Virus record (IMG/VR): IMGVR_UViG_3300024520_000090
Span: 1 to 55,865 of that record
From: a virus
Direction: 5' to 3' (one strand)
Length of the DNA stretch: 55,865 nucleotides
How positions within the stretch are numbered: position 1 is the first letter of the stretch; every line of letters starts with the position of its first letter. The notes beneath the pieces were generated by a model. It was not told where the DNA came from and made no database searches. It was given only the letters and a program-made list of their open reading frames with translations. Below, piece after piece: positions 24,142 through 33,900 of the stretch. The position numbers and the translations under genes are program-made.

Positions 24142-24404
24142 TGGAAAAGGACACGGAAGAAGATAAGTATGATGTATCTAAGCTCAGTCTAGAGACTCTG
24201 AAGAACCCTAAGATGCTCATCGCAGGGGCTATTGCAGCCCTGGGTGGGGTCATGTACGCGGGCGACGGGTTTACCTTCGAGTTCTCTACTTGTGTAGTAG
24301 AGGAAGACGAGACTGCCTTAGAGGTTATTGAACTGGAAGCTCCTGAGGAGCCGCAGGAAGATCCCGAGGAAGCTCCTGAGGAGCCTGAAGCTGCGTCGGG
24401 ATAG
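24141..24404 (+). CDS. Small membrane-associated protein with acidic Pro/Glu tail (87 aa)
   Basis: The last plus-strand gene. Residues 24-42 (MLIAGAIAALGGVMYAG) form a short hydrophobic segment that may cross the inner membrane. The C-terminal third is made of Pro/Glu repeats (APEEPQEDPEEAPEEPEA). It starts in a TAATG overlap. The last 80 bp overlap the convergent lysis-region gene on the other strand and contain the 13-bp palindrome twice. Function unknown. Confidence 0.6.
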   Translation: MEKDTEEDKYDVSKLSLETLKNPKMLIAGAIAALGGVMYAGDGFTFEFSTCVVEEDETALEVIELEAPEEPQEDPEEAPEEPEAASG

Positions 24405-24771
24405 GCGTGCCAATCAAAGCGGCCACCTGCTGTATGTCCGCCATCCGAGTTCCGAATAAAGATAAGGTGATAGCGATCACGATCACGATAGTCTGAGGGT
24501 TGACGAGACTCTTGAGCCATTGCCTATGTGCGATTTGTGCCTTGGTCTCTAGCTCTTCCCTACGAATACGGTACTCGCGTGCGTCCTTCTCCCGTTCCTC
24601 AAGCAGGTCCATCATACGGATCTGTTGGGTGGATAGGATCCCATGCCGCTCTTCCGCCCGGTCTCCCATGACATCTATCTGGATACCGATCTTAGACACG
24701 TCGAGCTTCAACGTATTGACATCGGTCTCTAGTAGGGAAATCCGTCGACCATGTTGATCTAGCTCGCTCAT
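24325..24771 (-). CDS. Putative holin/XhlA-like membrane protein
   Basis: This 148-residue protein has an N-terminal coiled-coil region (heptads over about 10-85), one clear transmembrane helix near 90-108 (PQTIVIVIAITLSLFGT) and a Pro/Gln-rich tail. The layout resembles XhlA-type holin or holin-associated proteins. It directly follows the endolysin gene with a 4-bp overlap (ATGA), the usual lysis-cassette arrangement. A spanin or signal-arrest partner is possible. The tail overlaps the convergent plus-strand gene. Confidence 0.6.
   Translation of the reverse strand: MSELDQHGRRISLLETDVNTLKLDVSKIGIQIDVMGDRAEERHGILSTQQIRMMDLLEEREKDAREYRIRREELETKAQIAHRQWLKSLVNPQTIVIVIAITLSLFGTRMADIQQVAALIGTPIPTQLQAPQELPRDLPAAPQELPVQ
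24339..24384. repeat. Two copies of palindrome GCTCCTGAGGAGC at the convergence point
   Basis: Identical 13-bp palindromes (5-bp arms, TGA centre) lie at 24339-24351 and 24372-24384, inside the overlap of the two convergent genes. Each can fold on either RNA strand, so the pair may act as a bidirectional terminator or RNase site. They also encode the Pro/Glu repeat on one strand and Pro-rich residues on the other. Confidence 0.5.
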
Positions 24772-25352
24772 AGTTCACTGCCCTCAAGAAGAGTATAGGT
24801 GAAATGATCCCCATAACGCGAGCAAGACCTCCTGACAATAGCCAGTAGTTCCGCATAGTCATGCGGGTTCGCGAGCACTTGGCATCCGGCTGACCACCGG
24901 TCTACATTCTGAGAAGTAGAGTTAGCGTTAGCCCGGTGGATATTGATACCGTAGACACCCGAAGAAGTGTTCCCCTCCCAATCAAGGATCTCGTCCTTGT
25001 TGTTGTCGCGCCAGACAGAGATAGGCTTAGCCTGGACAATAGCGTTGTAGCCCTTGTGTAGCCCTAGTGTATAGGCCCCTCGGTACTGTCCAGGTACTAC
25101 GATGGCGCTCCCACGCACGTTGAGAGGGTTCTCGCGGTAGTATACACCTGGGTCTGTAGTGCAGGGCCAACGGCGGAAGGTCCAGTGCCCCCACTCATCG
25201 CACCATGTACAAGTCATCCAGTCATTAAACCCGTTAGAGAGAGGGTCGGGATGTCGGATACCCACGAGGTTGATCGACTCGGGACGGCAGAACCAAGCAT
25301 AGCTCTTGCGTACCATGGCCTCTTGTACGTTATCTAGTGTAGGTAGATTCAT
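24768..25352 (-). CDS. Putative endolysin / peptidoglycan-active enzyme
   Basis: This 194-residue protein contains GINIHRANANSTSQNV followed by RWSAGCQVL (about 135-160). The spacing of a His followed by S/AGC resembles the catalytic H...SxGC arrangement of the L,D-transpeptidase (YkuD) fold, also found in phage peptidoglycan hydrolases. It sits between the putative holin and a small basic gene, so an endolysin role fits. Catalytic type is uncertain; no lysozyme, amidase or M15 signature is visible. No signal peptide. Confidence 0.6.
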   Translation of the reverse strand: MNLPTLDNVQEAMVRKSYAWFCRPESINLVGIRHPDPLSNGFNDWMTCTWCDEWGHWTFRRWPCTTDPGVYYRENPLNVRGSAIVVPGQYRGAYTLGLHKGYNAIVQAKPISVWRDNNKDEILDWEGNTSSGVYGINIHRANANSTSQNVDRWSAGCQVLANPHDYAELLAIVRRSCSRYGDHFTYTLLEGSEL

Positions 25353-25573
25353 TTTCTCGCTCGGTTCTTGCTCTGGGCCTCAAACCCCGAGATCTTACCC
25401 CCCTTATGGGAAGCGTCTAGTTTGTCGCCGTTGCCATGCGTGCCCTTGTCCCTGTTGTACTGCTGGAGGTCTTTCCGGTAGTCTTTCCGGGACTCGGAAG
25501 CGTTGTCCCGTAGGTACTCCTTCCGGTAGTTTCTCCGTACCGCTTTTGTCTTGGCTTCTTGAAGCCCCATCAC
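25349..25573 (-). CDS. Small basic protein, lysis region (74 aa)
   Basis: Strongly basic, Lys/Arg-rich, with a conserved-looking C-terminus (NGDKLDASHKGG then QSKNRARK). Short proteins ending in a DxSH...SKNRxR pattern occur beside lysis or structural genes in many podoviruses; they may be head-associated or bind DNA. It overlaps both neighbours by 4 bp. Function unknown. Confidence 0.6.
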   Translation of the reverse strand: MMGLQEAKTKAVRRNYRKEYLRDNASESRKDYRKDLQQYNRDKGTHGNGDKLDASHKGGKISGFEAQSKNRARK

Positions 25574-25953
25574 CCCTCCAGCTTACCGGCCTCTTCTAGT
25601 TTATCATACACCTGCTGGACGAGTGGCTCTAGCGTACTACGTGCAATAGCCTGGAGCAGTATCCCATCTAGAGCTTCAAAGGGGAGACTCAACCAAGGGG
25701 GTAGACCGTTCCACTTCAGGAAGGTGTCCGCTTGAACTGCCATCTCTTCGATGACCTCTTCCATCTTCCCCCACCCTGGGAGGGCGTCTGCTGCAACTTC
25801 TAGGATTAGCTCTTCTGCTAAGGACTCAAGCACGTCTAGCTTGATCCCCAGGAACGGACCGCGCTCTTCCTTACGCTCTTCCCTACGCTCTGCTCGGAGA
25901 GCTTGACGCGCTTCTCTAGCTAGGGTCTGGCGCTCTTCCTTAGTGAGTAACAT
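25570..25953 (-). CDS. Hypothetical helical protein (127 aa)
   Basis: The N-terminus is a charged Arg/Glu-rich coiled coil (ERREERKEERG); the rest is helical and hydrophobic in places (WLSLPFEALDGILLQAIA). It follows the tail fibre by 2 bp and overlaps the next gene by 4 bp. Might be a fibre chaperone or lysis accessory, without direct evidence. Confidence 0.55.
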   Translation of the reverse strand: MLLTKEERQTLAREARQALRAERREERKEERGPFLGIKLDVLESLAEELILEVAADALPGWGKMEEVIEEMAVQADTFLKWNGLPPWLSLPFEALDGILLQAIARSTLEPLVQQVYDKLEEAGKLEG

Positions 25954-25955
25954 CG

Positions 25956-28322
25956 TTAGATCACCTTACCGTATGTGAAGGCAACGCCTTCGATTTGCAG
26001 CGACCAAATATCAATGTCGTGATTCGTTACCATATGAAGCTTTAGAATGAACAGATCGCCTTCATATAAGTCTGCTATCTCGAAATCGTATGAAGTCACG
26101 GCCGGTTTGTTGATTGTCGTACTAACCGTATTGGTCGTGTTTACCGCTGCGACAGTATCATAGGCTGGTGTGTCGCCTACTGTTCGAGGGATTGGTGTCG
26201 GTAGGCCAGTAGAATCTGCAATCAGGACACCGGCAACTGGCTGTCTGATTAAACAACAGGCCAGATCGATACCCGCCTGATTCGCATCATGGCTGAAGGT
26301 TACATTAAAACGAATCGGGAAAGCAGTACACAGACCGCCCGGCACATTGAACTGAAAGTTGATAAAGTCATCCTGCGTGTCCAACCGGCCCTTCTTTACC
26401 TTATGGTTCCACCCGGTTAGTGACGCTGCGGCTATTCCAGTCCCGACCCCCACTGTGTAATCCTTGGCCCCCGCACCCTCTCCCCACATATTCCCAGCAC
26501 CAAACAAAGTCTGACGCCATTTGGCTAACCCATCGGCTAGTTGCTGGCCCTGCCTGTTAAAAGCGGTGTTGGAGGTGCCTAGCCGGAAACGTTCAAATGT
26601 CGGCGCGGTGCCCAGTGTCGTGGCTATGCGCACTCGACACCACCGACCCGTGACCCCATTGACGCTCTCCTCGGACCAGGCGGTATCCGAGTCAATTCCG
26701 AAGTAGACCTTCTCGCTGGAGTTTCCTCTCAGGAATACGTTGTTAGCGTAACGATACGAATCAACTTCGCTCACTGCCAGTACTGAAATCTCTGTCCAGA
26801 CCGCAGCCGCTGTCTTGATCTCGAAGATAAAACTACCCCCACCTAAGCTCGCCCCCGCCTGTAGCACCGAGAGGGAGTAATGCCTCAAACCTGCTAGGCT
26901 GCTGTCCTTCCGTAGCGTCGTCCAGGCAATAGAGTTCCCGGTTGCTCCACCAATTTTATCCTGAAAAGCTACTAGAGAACCTGACTTGCTAGCAGCGTCA
27001 GCAGATACATCGATGAAGTTTCCCCCATCGTTTGTACCATCGGCAGTGTCATCAGTGGTCAGGACGTACATTCCGGTCGAATATGAGCCGCCTTCTCCCG
27101 TTGCGAAGCTTGAGCCTCTTTCGGGAAAACCATACTCAATGTTAGTCCCGAGGGTTCGCTGAAGGCTGTCGGTCGTGTCGTTGGCCTCCTGGAAAAACGA
27201 CATACCAAAGTCAGCCCCGGCTGCAACGGCTGGAGGATAAGAATAATCAGGCTGGTGACTAGCTGTAATTCTAACGACACTCCCAGCACCTGTGAGGCCA
27301 GAATCAACGAGCACCGAATATACTCGTTGGTCCATCTTGCCGCCCAGGACTTCGAGAGCTACCCCATCAGCGGTAATATTAATTGAATTTTCAACGTTGA
27401 ACGTATTGATACCAAAGATAATAGCCGTTCCGCCATCCATGCGAATCGCATCAGTCACGCCTCCAGTACCTAGCGGAGATCCCCCGTTGCCGACATTCAT
27501 ATCAACTAGCTGAAACCTTCCACCATCACAGAGCGCGACGGCATTAATTACTGAGGCTGTCCCGTCAGGAGGAACATGCAATGATTCAAGTGCTATGACG
27601 CTAGGTACACCTGGGATCCCAGACCCTTTGACTCGTAGGACACTATTCAGGCCTCCTTTGTCGCATCGAATCTCTGCGCCGATGATCTTTCCTGCTCCCT
27701 CTTTTACTAGGCCATCCCCAGCAGAGGCGCCTGCTCCCTGGTCTCCGAAGAAGTTGCAGTTGTATATACTGAAAGTAGGCGCTGCAACACCGGTATATCT
27801 TACCGCTGCAAGGTTAATTGTCGACGGAACAAGAAAAGTAAACCCATCAACCTGAGACTGGTCAGAAACCGTGAGAATATCTACTACGGCAGCGTGGAAT
27901 CCAATGGTAGTCTCTAGCCAACCACCTTGACTGATAAGTGTAACACCTGTGGGAAGCGTCAAACCACTCTCAGGATATGTGCCAGGCCTCACGATGATAG
28001 CCTCACCGCTGCCAGCAACAGCTAGAGCGGCACCTATTGTAAGATAGGGCAGGTCTTGTCTACCGCTCGCAGCCGTTCCATCGTTTCCGTTAACCGCGTC
28101 GACCCAGACTGTACTACCTGTATCAATAGCACCACCAGCAGCCCCGCTGGCTGCTGCGGTCAGCCGACCTTTGGTGTCAACTGTAATGTCTGCCGCAGTG
28201 TAACTACCCGCCGCTACGGCAGTGGTTACAAGCGCAGGGGCAGGGTATGTCCCGGTTAAGTCTCCGCCAGCAGCCCCACTCGGGGGGCCACCTGTCGGAA
28301 GGGGGGGCCAAGTCTGTGCCAT
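25956..28322 (-). CDS. Tail fibre/tailspike with beta-helix region
   Basis: This 788-residue protein begins [12 protein letters not shown], then a Gly/Ala/Pro linker, then a region of short repeated strands (about 65-340) typical of a right-handed parallel beta-helix: [20 protein letters not shown] with [10 protein letters not shown] is the classic pectate-lyase-type opening. The C-terminal half is beta-rich and may hold a receptor-binding or jelly-roll domain. Such proteins bind or cut surface polysaccharide. No catalytic residues can be assigned by eye. The N-terminus is shared with the neighbouring 163-residue gene. Confidence 0.82.
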   Translation of the reverse strand: MAQTWPPLPTGGPPSGAAGGDLTGTYPAPALVTTAVAAGSYTAADITVDTKGRLTAAASGAAGGAIDTGSTVWVDAVNGNDGTAASGRQDLPYLTIGAALAVAGSGEAIIVRPGTYPESGLTLPTGVTLISQGGWLETTIGFHAAVVDILTVSDQSQVDGFTFLVPSTINLAAVRYTGVAAPTFSIYNCNFFGDQGAGASAGDGLVKEGAGKIIGAEIRCDKGGLNSVLRVKGSGIPGVPSVIALESLHVPPDGTASVINAVALCDGGRFQLVDMNVGNGGSPLGTGGVTDAIRMDGGTAIIFGINTFNVENSINITADGVALEVLGGKMDQRVYSVLVDSGLTGAGSVVRITASHQPDYSYPPAVAAGADFGMSFFQEANDTTDSLQRTLGTNIEYGFPERGSSFATGEGGSYSTGMYVLTTDDTADGTNDGGNFIDVSADAASKSGSLVAFQDKIGGATGNSIAWTTLRKDSSLAGLRHYSLSVLQAGASLGGGSFIFEIKTAAAVWTEISVLAVSEVDSYRYANNVFLRGNSSEKVYFGIDSDTAWSEESVNGVTGRWCRVRIATTLGTAPTFERFRLGTSNTAFNRQGQQLADGLAKWRQTLFGAGNMWGEGAGAKDYTVGVGTGIAAASLTGWNHKVKKGRLDTQDDFINFQFNVPGGLCTAFPIRFNVTFSHDANQAGIDLACCLIRQPVAGVLIADSTGLPTPIPRTVGDTPAYDTVAAVNTTNTVSTTINKPAVTSYDFEIADLYEGDLFILKLHMVTNHDIDIWSLQIEGVAFTYGKVI

Positions 28323-28333
28323 AAAAGTATCCT

Positions 28334-28825
28334 CTAAGCTATCACAACGTCATCAATCCAAACAGCATCGGTGGGAGTGCTCGCAGAGCCATCCTTAGCA
28401 TATCGCCATTCAAAAGTATTCAACCCAGCAGCACAGTTCAGAATGTAGGGCGTCCATGGCGTTGAGCCGGACCACTGGGTAATAAAAACCCCGTTATGAA
28501 ACAACTGCAAGAAATCAAAGCCCGTTTCCGTTTCCGTCTTGAGCTTAAAAGATAACGCCTCAATAGCAGTCAACCCGTTGTTTATATAAAACAAGCTACT
28601 CGTCTGGCCATCGCCAATATCGCCACTCTCCGCCGCGTTAGGGGCTGATCTGAAAGTGGTATTCTCTACAAACCAGTTCGCATCTCCTGAGGTAGTAAAC
28701 CCCGCAGGTAGGCTTAGCGCTCCGTCGAAGTTCTCAACGATCGCGTCACTGCTGCCACCACCCGTAGCTGGGGGCGGCGGCCATGCCTGTGCGCCTCCGG
28801 TTGGTGGTAGCCAAGTCTGTGCCAT
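28334..28825 (-). CDS. Short fibre-like protein with shared MAQTW N-terminus (163 aa)
   Basis: Starts [19 protein letters not shown], closely matching the tail fibre's first residues, then a beta-rich body with aromatic-rich strands ([26 protein letters not shown]) suggestive of a carbohydrate-binding jelly roll. The shared anchor implies both proteins attach to the same part of the particle. Alternative: a fibre assembly partner. Confidence 0.68.
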   Translation of the reverse strand: MAQTWLPPTGGAQAWPPPPATGGGSSDAIVENFDGALSLPAGFTTSGDANWFVENTTFRSAPNAAESGDIGDGQTSSLFYINNGLTAIEALSFKLKTETETGFDFLQLFHNGVFITQWSGSTPWTPYILNCAAGLNTFEWRYAKDGSASTPTDAVWIDDVVIA

Positions 28826-28834
28826 GAGGCTCTC

Positions 28835-29290
28835 CTAAAGCTGTACTTCAGCCCAAACGTCAACGAGGATAGTGTGGCTACCTCCGGCCACTGTATCAAG
28901 CATAATGCCTGCGGCTAGATTACTATCTATACCGATCTCTGCCGGGGCAATTGGGGCCACCTCGTACATAGCGCCCCCACTCGCAGCAGGGTTATCAGCG
29001 ATGGAAGCAGCAGTAGCAGACGCGGTTAGCGCCGCCCCAGTGTTTGCATAGAAGACGTCCTCGTCCTTAGGCGTACTTGCCATCGGAGAGAGGGACTTGT
29101 CTGCCACATAGAGGTTAATGGTGCTCCCCGCAGGTCCCCCGGCTTCTAGCCGACACTTCACATGACGGATCTCCCCACGGATGCTGAGATCAAACAGGGG
29201 GAGTGGCGTCAGCCATTGCACACCGGCCACAGCGTCGATCACAAAAACTACCTGCTGGTGCCTCTTTACTGCACGTAGATACTGTGCCAT
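28835..29290 (-). CDS. Virion-associated beta-rich protein (151 aa)
   Basis: A Thr/Ala/Gly-rich beta protein beginning MAQYL, located in the appendage cluster. Composition (AALTASATAASIADNPAASG) suits a structural decoration or collar protein. It lies 9 bp from the neighbours on each side, in one operon. No recognised domain. Confidence 0.6.
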   Translation of the reverse strand: MAQYLRAVKRHQQVVFVIDAVAGVQWLTPLPLFDLSIRGEIRHVKCRLEAGGPAGSTINLYVADKSLSPMASTPKDEDVFYANTGAALTASATAASIADNPAASGGAMYEVAPIAPAEIGIDSNLAAGIMLDTVAGGSHTILVDVWAEVQL

Positions 29291-29299
29291 AAGGCTCTC

Positions 29300-29809
29300 C
29301 TAGAGTGGTGTTGTAAGCGATACGAGTAGAGCACCGTCAGCTACACCAGGGGCTGAAGTTATTTTAATTGTCTTAGCCATTGGACGCACGATGGCAGTAA
29401 CGTCTGCAATAATCGCTGCCGCTTCAGGAGCAGTTACCGAAGCGTCATAGAGCTTCCCTGCGTCACCGCCGACACCCGCAGCGCCCACGATCCAGAGATC
29501 CCCGAAGCCACCTTGTGCCCCACTGTCCACAGTAGCCACGTCGACCCCCTCTACAATCTTCCAGGGCAATGCTACACCGTAAGATTCGGGTGGGATAACA
29601 TGCTTAGCAATAAGCAACCGACCATCCGCAGTCCTAGGACTGCTGGCGTCAGCCAGGGCTACGGTGCCCATGCCCCCGGTAACCCCACTAATATAGAGGA
29701 TGTCATTTGTGTCGATGGTCACCGTGGTCGATGGGTTGTATACCTTCACCGCTTCTGTGTAGTTAAAACTTCCGCCAGGCTTAACCCATTTATTTTTCAA
29801 GTTACCCAC
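29300..29809 (-). CDS. Appendage/decoration-type protein (169 aa), paralogue of the 263-aa neighbour
   Basis: Beta-rich and Gly/Ala/Asp-rich, with SYGVALPWKIVEG in the middle. The 263-residue protein nearby has EYVVILPWKIVQV in a similar context, so the two look like diverged paralogues. Position with the fibre genes suggests a virion surface role. No enzymatic motif. Confidence 0.62.
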   Translation of the reverse strand: MGNLKNKWVKPGGSFNYTEAVKVYNPSTTVTIDTNDILYISGVTGGMGTVALADASSPRTADGRLLIAKHVIPPESYGVALPWKIVEGVDVATVDSGAQGGFGDLWIVGAAGVGGDAGKLYDASVTAPEAAAIIADVTAIVRPMAKTIKITSAPGVADGALLVSLTTPL

Positions 29810-29811
29810 AA

Positions 29812-30084
29812 CTATTCTCCTTCAAGATAAAGGGTTAAGCAGCCGCTTTCCCCAACTGCGCTAGTGCGATTAGCATTTGCTGTTTCATACTCAACTACGA
29901 ACTGGACATCCTTCTCGGGAGGTCCTGTCTTTAGCCACTTTTTCATGGCTGAAATTGTCTTCACGATATTGTCTAGGTCCAAAGCTTCCACAGGGTTATC
30001 CGCAGGAGCAGGGCCTGTTGCTACAGGCAGATCACCGAATGAATATTTCCAACGGCCTTGAGCATCTTTAGTTTTCTTCAGCAT
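29812..30084 (-). CDS. Small virion-region protein (90 aa)
   Basis: ATG 30084 is chosen (GGGGG five bases upstream); the longer frame to 30201 overlaps the preceding gene. The product starts basic (LKKTKDAQGRWKYSFG) and is otherwise acidic with a helical middle. It is one of a run of closely spaced small genes between the ejection proteins and the fibre. Unknown function. Confidence 0.55.
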   Translation of the reverse strand: MLKKTKDAQGRWKYSFGDLPVATGPAPADNPVEALDLDNIVKTISAMKKWLKTGPPEKDVQFVVEYETANANRTSAVGESGCLTLYLEGE

Positions 30085-30092
30085 AAGGCCCC

Positions 30093-30884
30093 CTAAATCA
30101 TCGGGTAAAAGCATTGTACGGTAAGCCGGGCATCCCCAGCCGTACCTGCGGCTTCCCATCGCAGTTGAACTGTGTCGAATACACCTAGCGCGGAAGGCCA
30201 TAGTGTGGCACTGAGAAGAGCGCCAATAGAACTCCCCGTATCGTCTCGTACGACCGAGGCCACGATAAAGAAGTTACCGACGATTGCGGCCTTGGCCTCG
30301 GCAGATACACCGGTCATGGGCCAAGCTAAAGAAGTCACTCCCGCAGGCAATGTGACGGATTTCTCAAAAAGCTGCTGTCCCGTACCATTAAGTTTACCCG
30401 CAGGGTTCGCCTGGAGAGTCACAATACGTTCTGCTGGAGGAAGCGTAGCATCCCCTTGGTCGATAACACCCCCAACGACTAAGACGAGGGGGTGACCTCC
30501 TGCGTAGTAGTCGTAGATAAGGTCTAGGTCGCTGGTGTAAAGATTAGTATTGGGGTCCAAGAAGACGTGGCTAAGCGGGACCGCCCCTGGGATCTTGGCT
30601 GAAGGGTCAAGGCTCTCTCGGGTCACCTGAACTATTTTCCAGGGAAGGATAACAACGTACTCGCCTGCTGAGGCGCTGTGTCGTGCGACATAGAGGTTGT
30701 TGAACCCAGGGATGGAGCCACCCGACATTTGGATCGCAGGAACTACCTCTAGGTGAGCACCGAATTGACTATTCACCCCCACGATCATATCAGCACTGAT
30801 GTCAGCACCGGCATGGGCGAGGATACCCTGGGCTAAAGGCTCGTTCACAACAGGGTTAAGCGCGTTTTGCTTAATATTTGGCAC
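30093..30884 (-). CDS. Appendage-type beta-rich protein (263 aa)
   Basis: Gly/Ala/Val-rich beta protein with VILPWKIVQ at about 80, shared with the 169-residue gene, plus a C-terminal segment that looks like a second domain (FDTVQLRWEAAG). First gene of the appendage group after a 95-bp gap. Likely a tail or collar component. No catalytic motif visible. Confidence 0.62.
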   Translation of the reverse strand: MPNIKQNALNPVVNEPLAQGILAHAGADISADMIVGVNSQFGAHLEVVPAIQMSGGSIPGFNNLYVARHSASAGEYVVILPWKIVQVTRESLDPSAKIPGAVPLSHVFLDPNTNLYTSDLDLIYDYYAGGHPLVLVVGGVIDQGDATLPPAERIVTLQANPAGKLNGTGQQLFEKSVTLPAGVTSLAWPMTGVSAEAKAAIVGNFFIVASVVRDDTGSSIGALLSATLWPSALGVFDTVQLRWEAAGTAGDARLTVQCFYPMI

Positions 30885-30922
30885 TATCTTTCTCCAAGAA
30901 CCGACACCCTATCTTCAGGGAG

Positions 30923-30950
30923 GGTTACTTACCTCTTCGGTAAGCTAGCC
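30923..30950 (-). promoter_or_regulatory. Bulged hairpin in the 95-bp gap before the appendage genes
   Basis: An 11-bp stem (GGTTACTTACC paired with GGTAAG-CTAGCC, one bulged base and one G-T pair) with a 5-base loop. No U-run follows on the minus strand, so it may mark an mRNA processing or partial termination point between the ejection proteins and the appendage genes. No clear -10/-35 pair was found. Confidence 0.4.
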
Positions 30951-30979
30951 TTATGTCGGGATAAGTGTAACATAAAAAA

Positions 30980-33900
30980 CTACTTGAAGGGCTCCGGTTC
31001 GTAAACTTTTAGCCCAGAAGCGGGACCGCCCTCTGATTCTGCTTGCTTCTGGTAGGCTTGTCTCCGAGCCTCGGCTTCCCTCGCGATCCTATTCGCTATG
31101 TAATCCCGGCTACGCTCTGGATCGCTCACATATATCCGAGCGGCCCCCGAGAGATCGCCTAGCATGTAGGCAATACCCTTCTGCATACTCTCTTCCCACC
31201 CAGGGTTTGCCCCATAGTAGAGGCGCATAAGGTTGGGGATCTCGTTACCAAGTATAGGCGTAGCCAAGAGCATTTCCCGTGCAGTCGGATTTAAGTAATA
31301 GCCCCGCTCATCTGCGACCACCAGTTCCTGGAGGAAAGGTAGTTTATTAGCCAACCGGGCCATCTCACGTAAGTTCGCAGGAGCGCGGCGACCTCCTGAA
31401 GGGTGCTTGTAGGTAAAGCCGCCCCCTTCGGTATGTTTCTCGTACAGCGCCCCCGTGAAGGCCCTGTACCAAGGGTTAAGGTGGTCCAGGAGCAACTCAT
31501 CGAATATCTCCTCACGAGCATCTCCGGTCAGCTTAAGGTGCTCGGAGCCTAATGCTGTCGCCGCAGTCCCCACCACTCCGTGCATCAGGGTGAGGTACAT
31601 GTTGATGGTATCGGGAGTACCAAAAGAAGGACCCACACGAAACATAGTAGTCACGTCTTCGCCCGTTTCCGCTAAATGCCTACGCTGGAACTCGGCGCCC
31701 ACGGTGTTCGCTATCACAGGGCGCCCACCCGACCACCAGGGTTTATCTTTTAGGTTGGTGTACTGAACAGCCTCTGCGAAATCAAGTTCCTGGTCGCCCT
31801 CTTCCCAAGCGATCCATTCGGGGAAACCGTAGACGGTCTGTCCCATCTTTCTGGCCCGGTTGAGTCTCGACGTGCCTAGAATCGCTTTCTTCGTGGCCTC
31901 ACCCGCAGAGAAAGTCAGGGGCTCAATCAGAGCGTTCCCCATTTGTCCCATTGCCAGCCTGGTCCAAGGGTAAAACCCGGCAAACTGGGCGAGGGTGTCC
32001 ATCTCCCATTTGGTGATCCCGTGCCGCCAATCATATAGAGCCTCGGCTACCGCCTTTCGTGAGACCTCTTCCGTAGACTGCCGACGTAGCCGGTGCTCCA
32101 GGTAAAGCGCTGCCCGCTGGTGGTTCTGGGTTTGAGCAACTAGCTCGGTCATGGTCCTTTGCCATTGTTGCCACGCTTTCTTAGGGGTGCTAAAATAAGC
32201 CCCCCACTTACTGGGCTGACTTTCCTTTGCCCATCTGCCAGCTTGCTCGCGGAGGTCCTTACTGAACATGATGTCGAAGACGTTATTCTCCTGCATCTCT
32301 GCTATAAGTCGCGCACCACTTTTGGGACCATCGACAGTTTCCCATAGCTCGTCCATGTGCCGCCCACTCAAGATCCGCTGGACGGGAGGGTTTAGCATGG
32401 CATTCAGTGGGGTAGTTAAGCTCGGAACGCCCGCTTTTGCCGCAGCCTCACCCATCCCTTCAATCGCAGCCGCAACTCTAGGGCCGATCCCAGGAATGTA
32501 GGTGAAGGCGTTATGAAAAGTCATCGGGAGGGCCCCAGACAAGTAGATAGCCCCTTTGTCCGCTCCCCCCTTTTTCCGCCGAATACTTAAGAGGCCTTCC
32601 GGCATCAGCATCTGGGCAACGTCGCCTACGCCTTGGTTCATAAAATAGCCGGGCCGGGGGTAGATAAGCCCTCTTGTCACCGAGGTCCTCCACAGACGTA
32701 ACCACTTACCCAAGTGGTCTTTATTTATATCGTCAAAGCCTCCGGTTCGCGGGGAGGCGGAAAGGGCCTTGATAGCATCATCGAGTTCTCCCTCTAGCTG
32801 CCGCTTAAGTGGGTGCGGGACGTAAACAGCGGCCCCTGTCATCTGGTCTTCGCCTAACCGAATAAGATCCTTGTTTAAGTTATTCGCACTTTTAAGTCGA
32901 TCCACCACATAGGGCATGATGTCCTTATCGAAGGTCATCCCCCATTTCTCAATGGCAGAGATAGCGTCCGAGGCGTCAAAACCAAGTCCCCCCGAGGTCA
33001 GTAGTACCTCAAAAGTGTCTCTCCCTGACTCGGATGTGGCTTGGGAGAGGATAAAGTTTGCCTTTAATGCTGCCCCCTGTGTCATGGCTGGTCCGAGGGC
33101 CCGGACAAGGTTGTCATTTGTAATCTTGAAGTTCTGGCCCGCTAAGACTGCGCGGGCGAGCATCGAGCGTGCGATATAGTCTGGGTAGAGCACTTCCTTC
33201 TCGCCATCGGCTAGTATCCTATAGATGGGTTTGCCACTAGGCCCAGCTAGCGTCTCTCGACTTATCTTACCCTTAAATGCTGCAAGGGTACTTTTAACCA
33301 CTCCTGTAACGAGGTCCTCCCAGGACTGGGAGCGGAGCACTTTGTCATAAACAAGGGCGTAAATCGTACCGGCCTCTGCCGCCTGGGTGTGCATATTATT
33401 GGGCAAGTAAGATAAAGCAGCGGCACGGAACACTGGGTCCTTACTAAGGACCTCTTGCGCCTCTTTTCTTGTCATGCCCGAAGTGATACCTATGACATAG
33501 GACTTAAAGTTCTGAAACGGGGTGCTACCATTTGTTTTATTGAAGCTTGCAACTCGGGGACCTACCTTTAGGTTCTCCGTTGTGTCCATCGCCAGTGCGA
33601 TCTTAGTCCCAAAAAGCGCAGGGTCATCTGCCCCCGACCTGATTAGATATTCGGATAGCTCGTAGTCCCAGTCGGGACCCCGTATTGCGTGTCTGCCCGC
33701 CTCTATCTGCAAATGGTCTTGCCATGGACCAAGGCGGCTGCGAGCAGCGTCAAACTTACTACCAAAGTCGGCCACCCTTTTTGCTATATAGGCCAATATC
33801 TCCTCGGGACGAGCCCTACTCAGGCGCCTTAATGACAGGTTGTCCTGCCAGGCGCGTAGTAACCCTCGGGCTAAGTCGAGGGGAGCATCGACCTCCTTGT

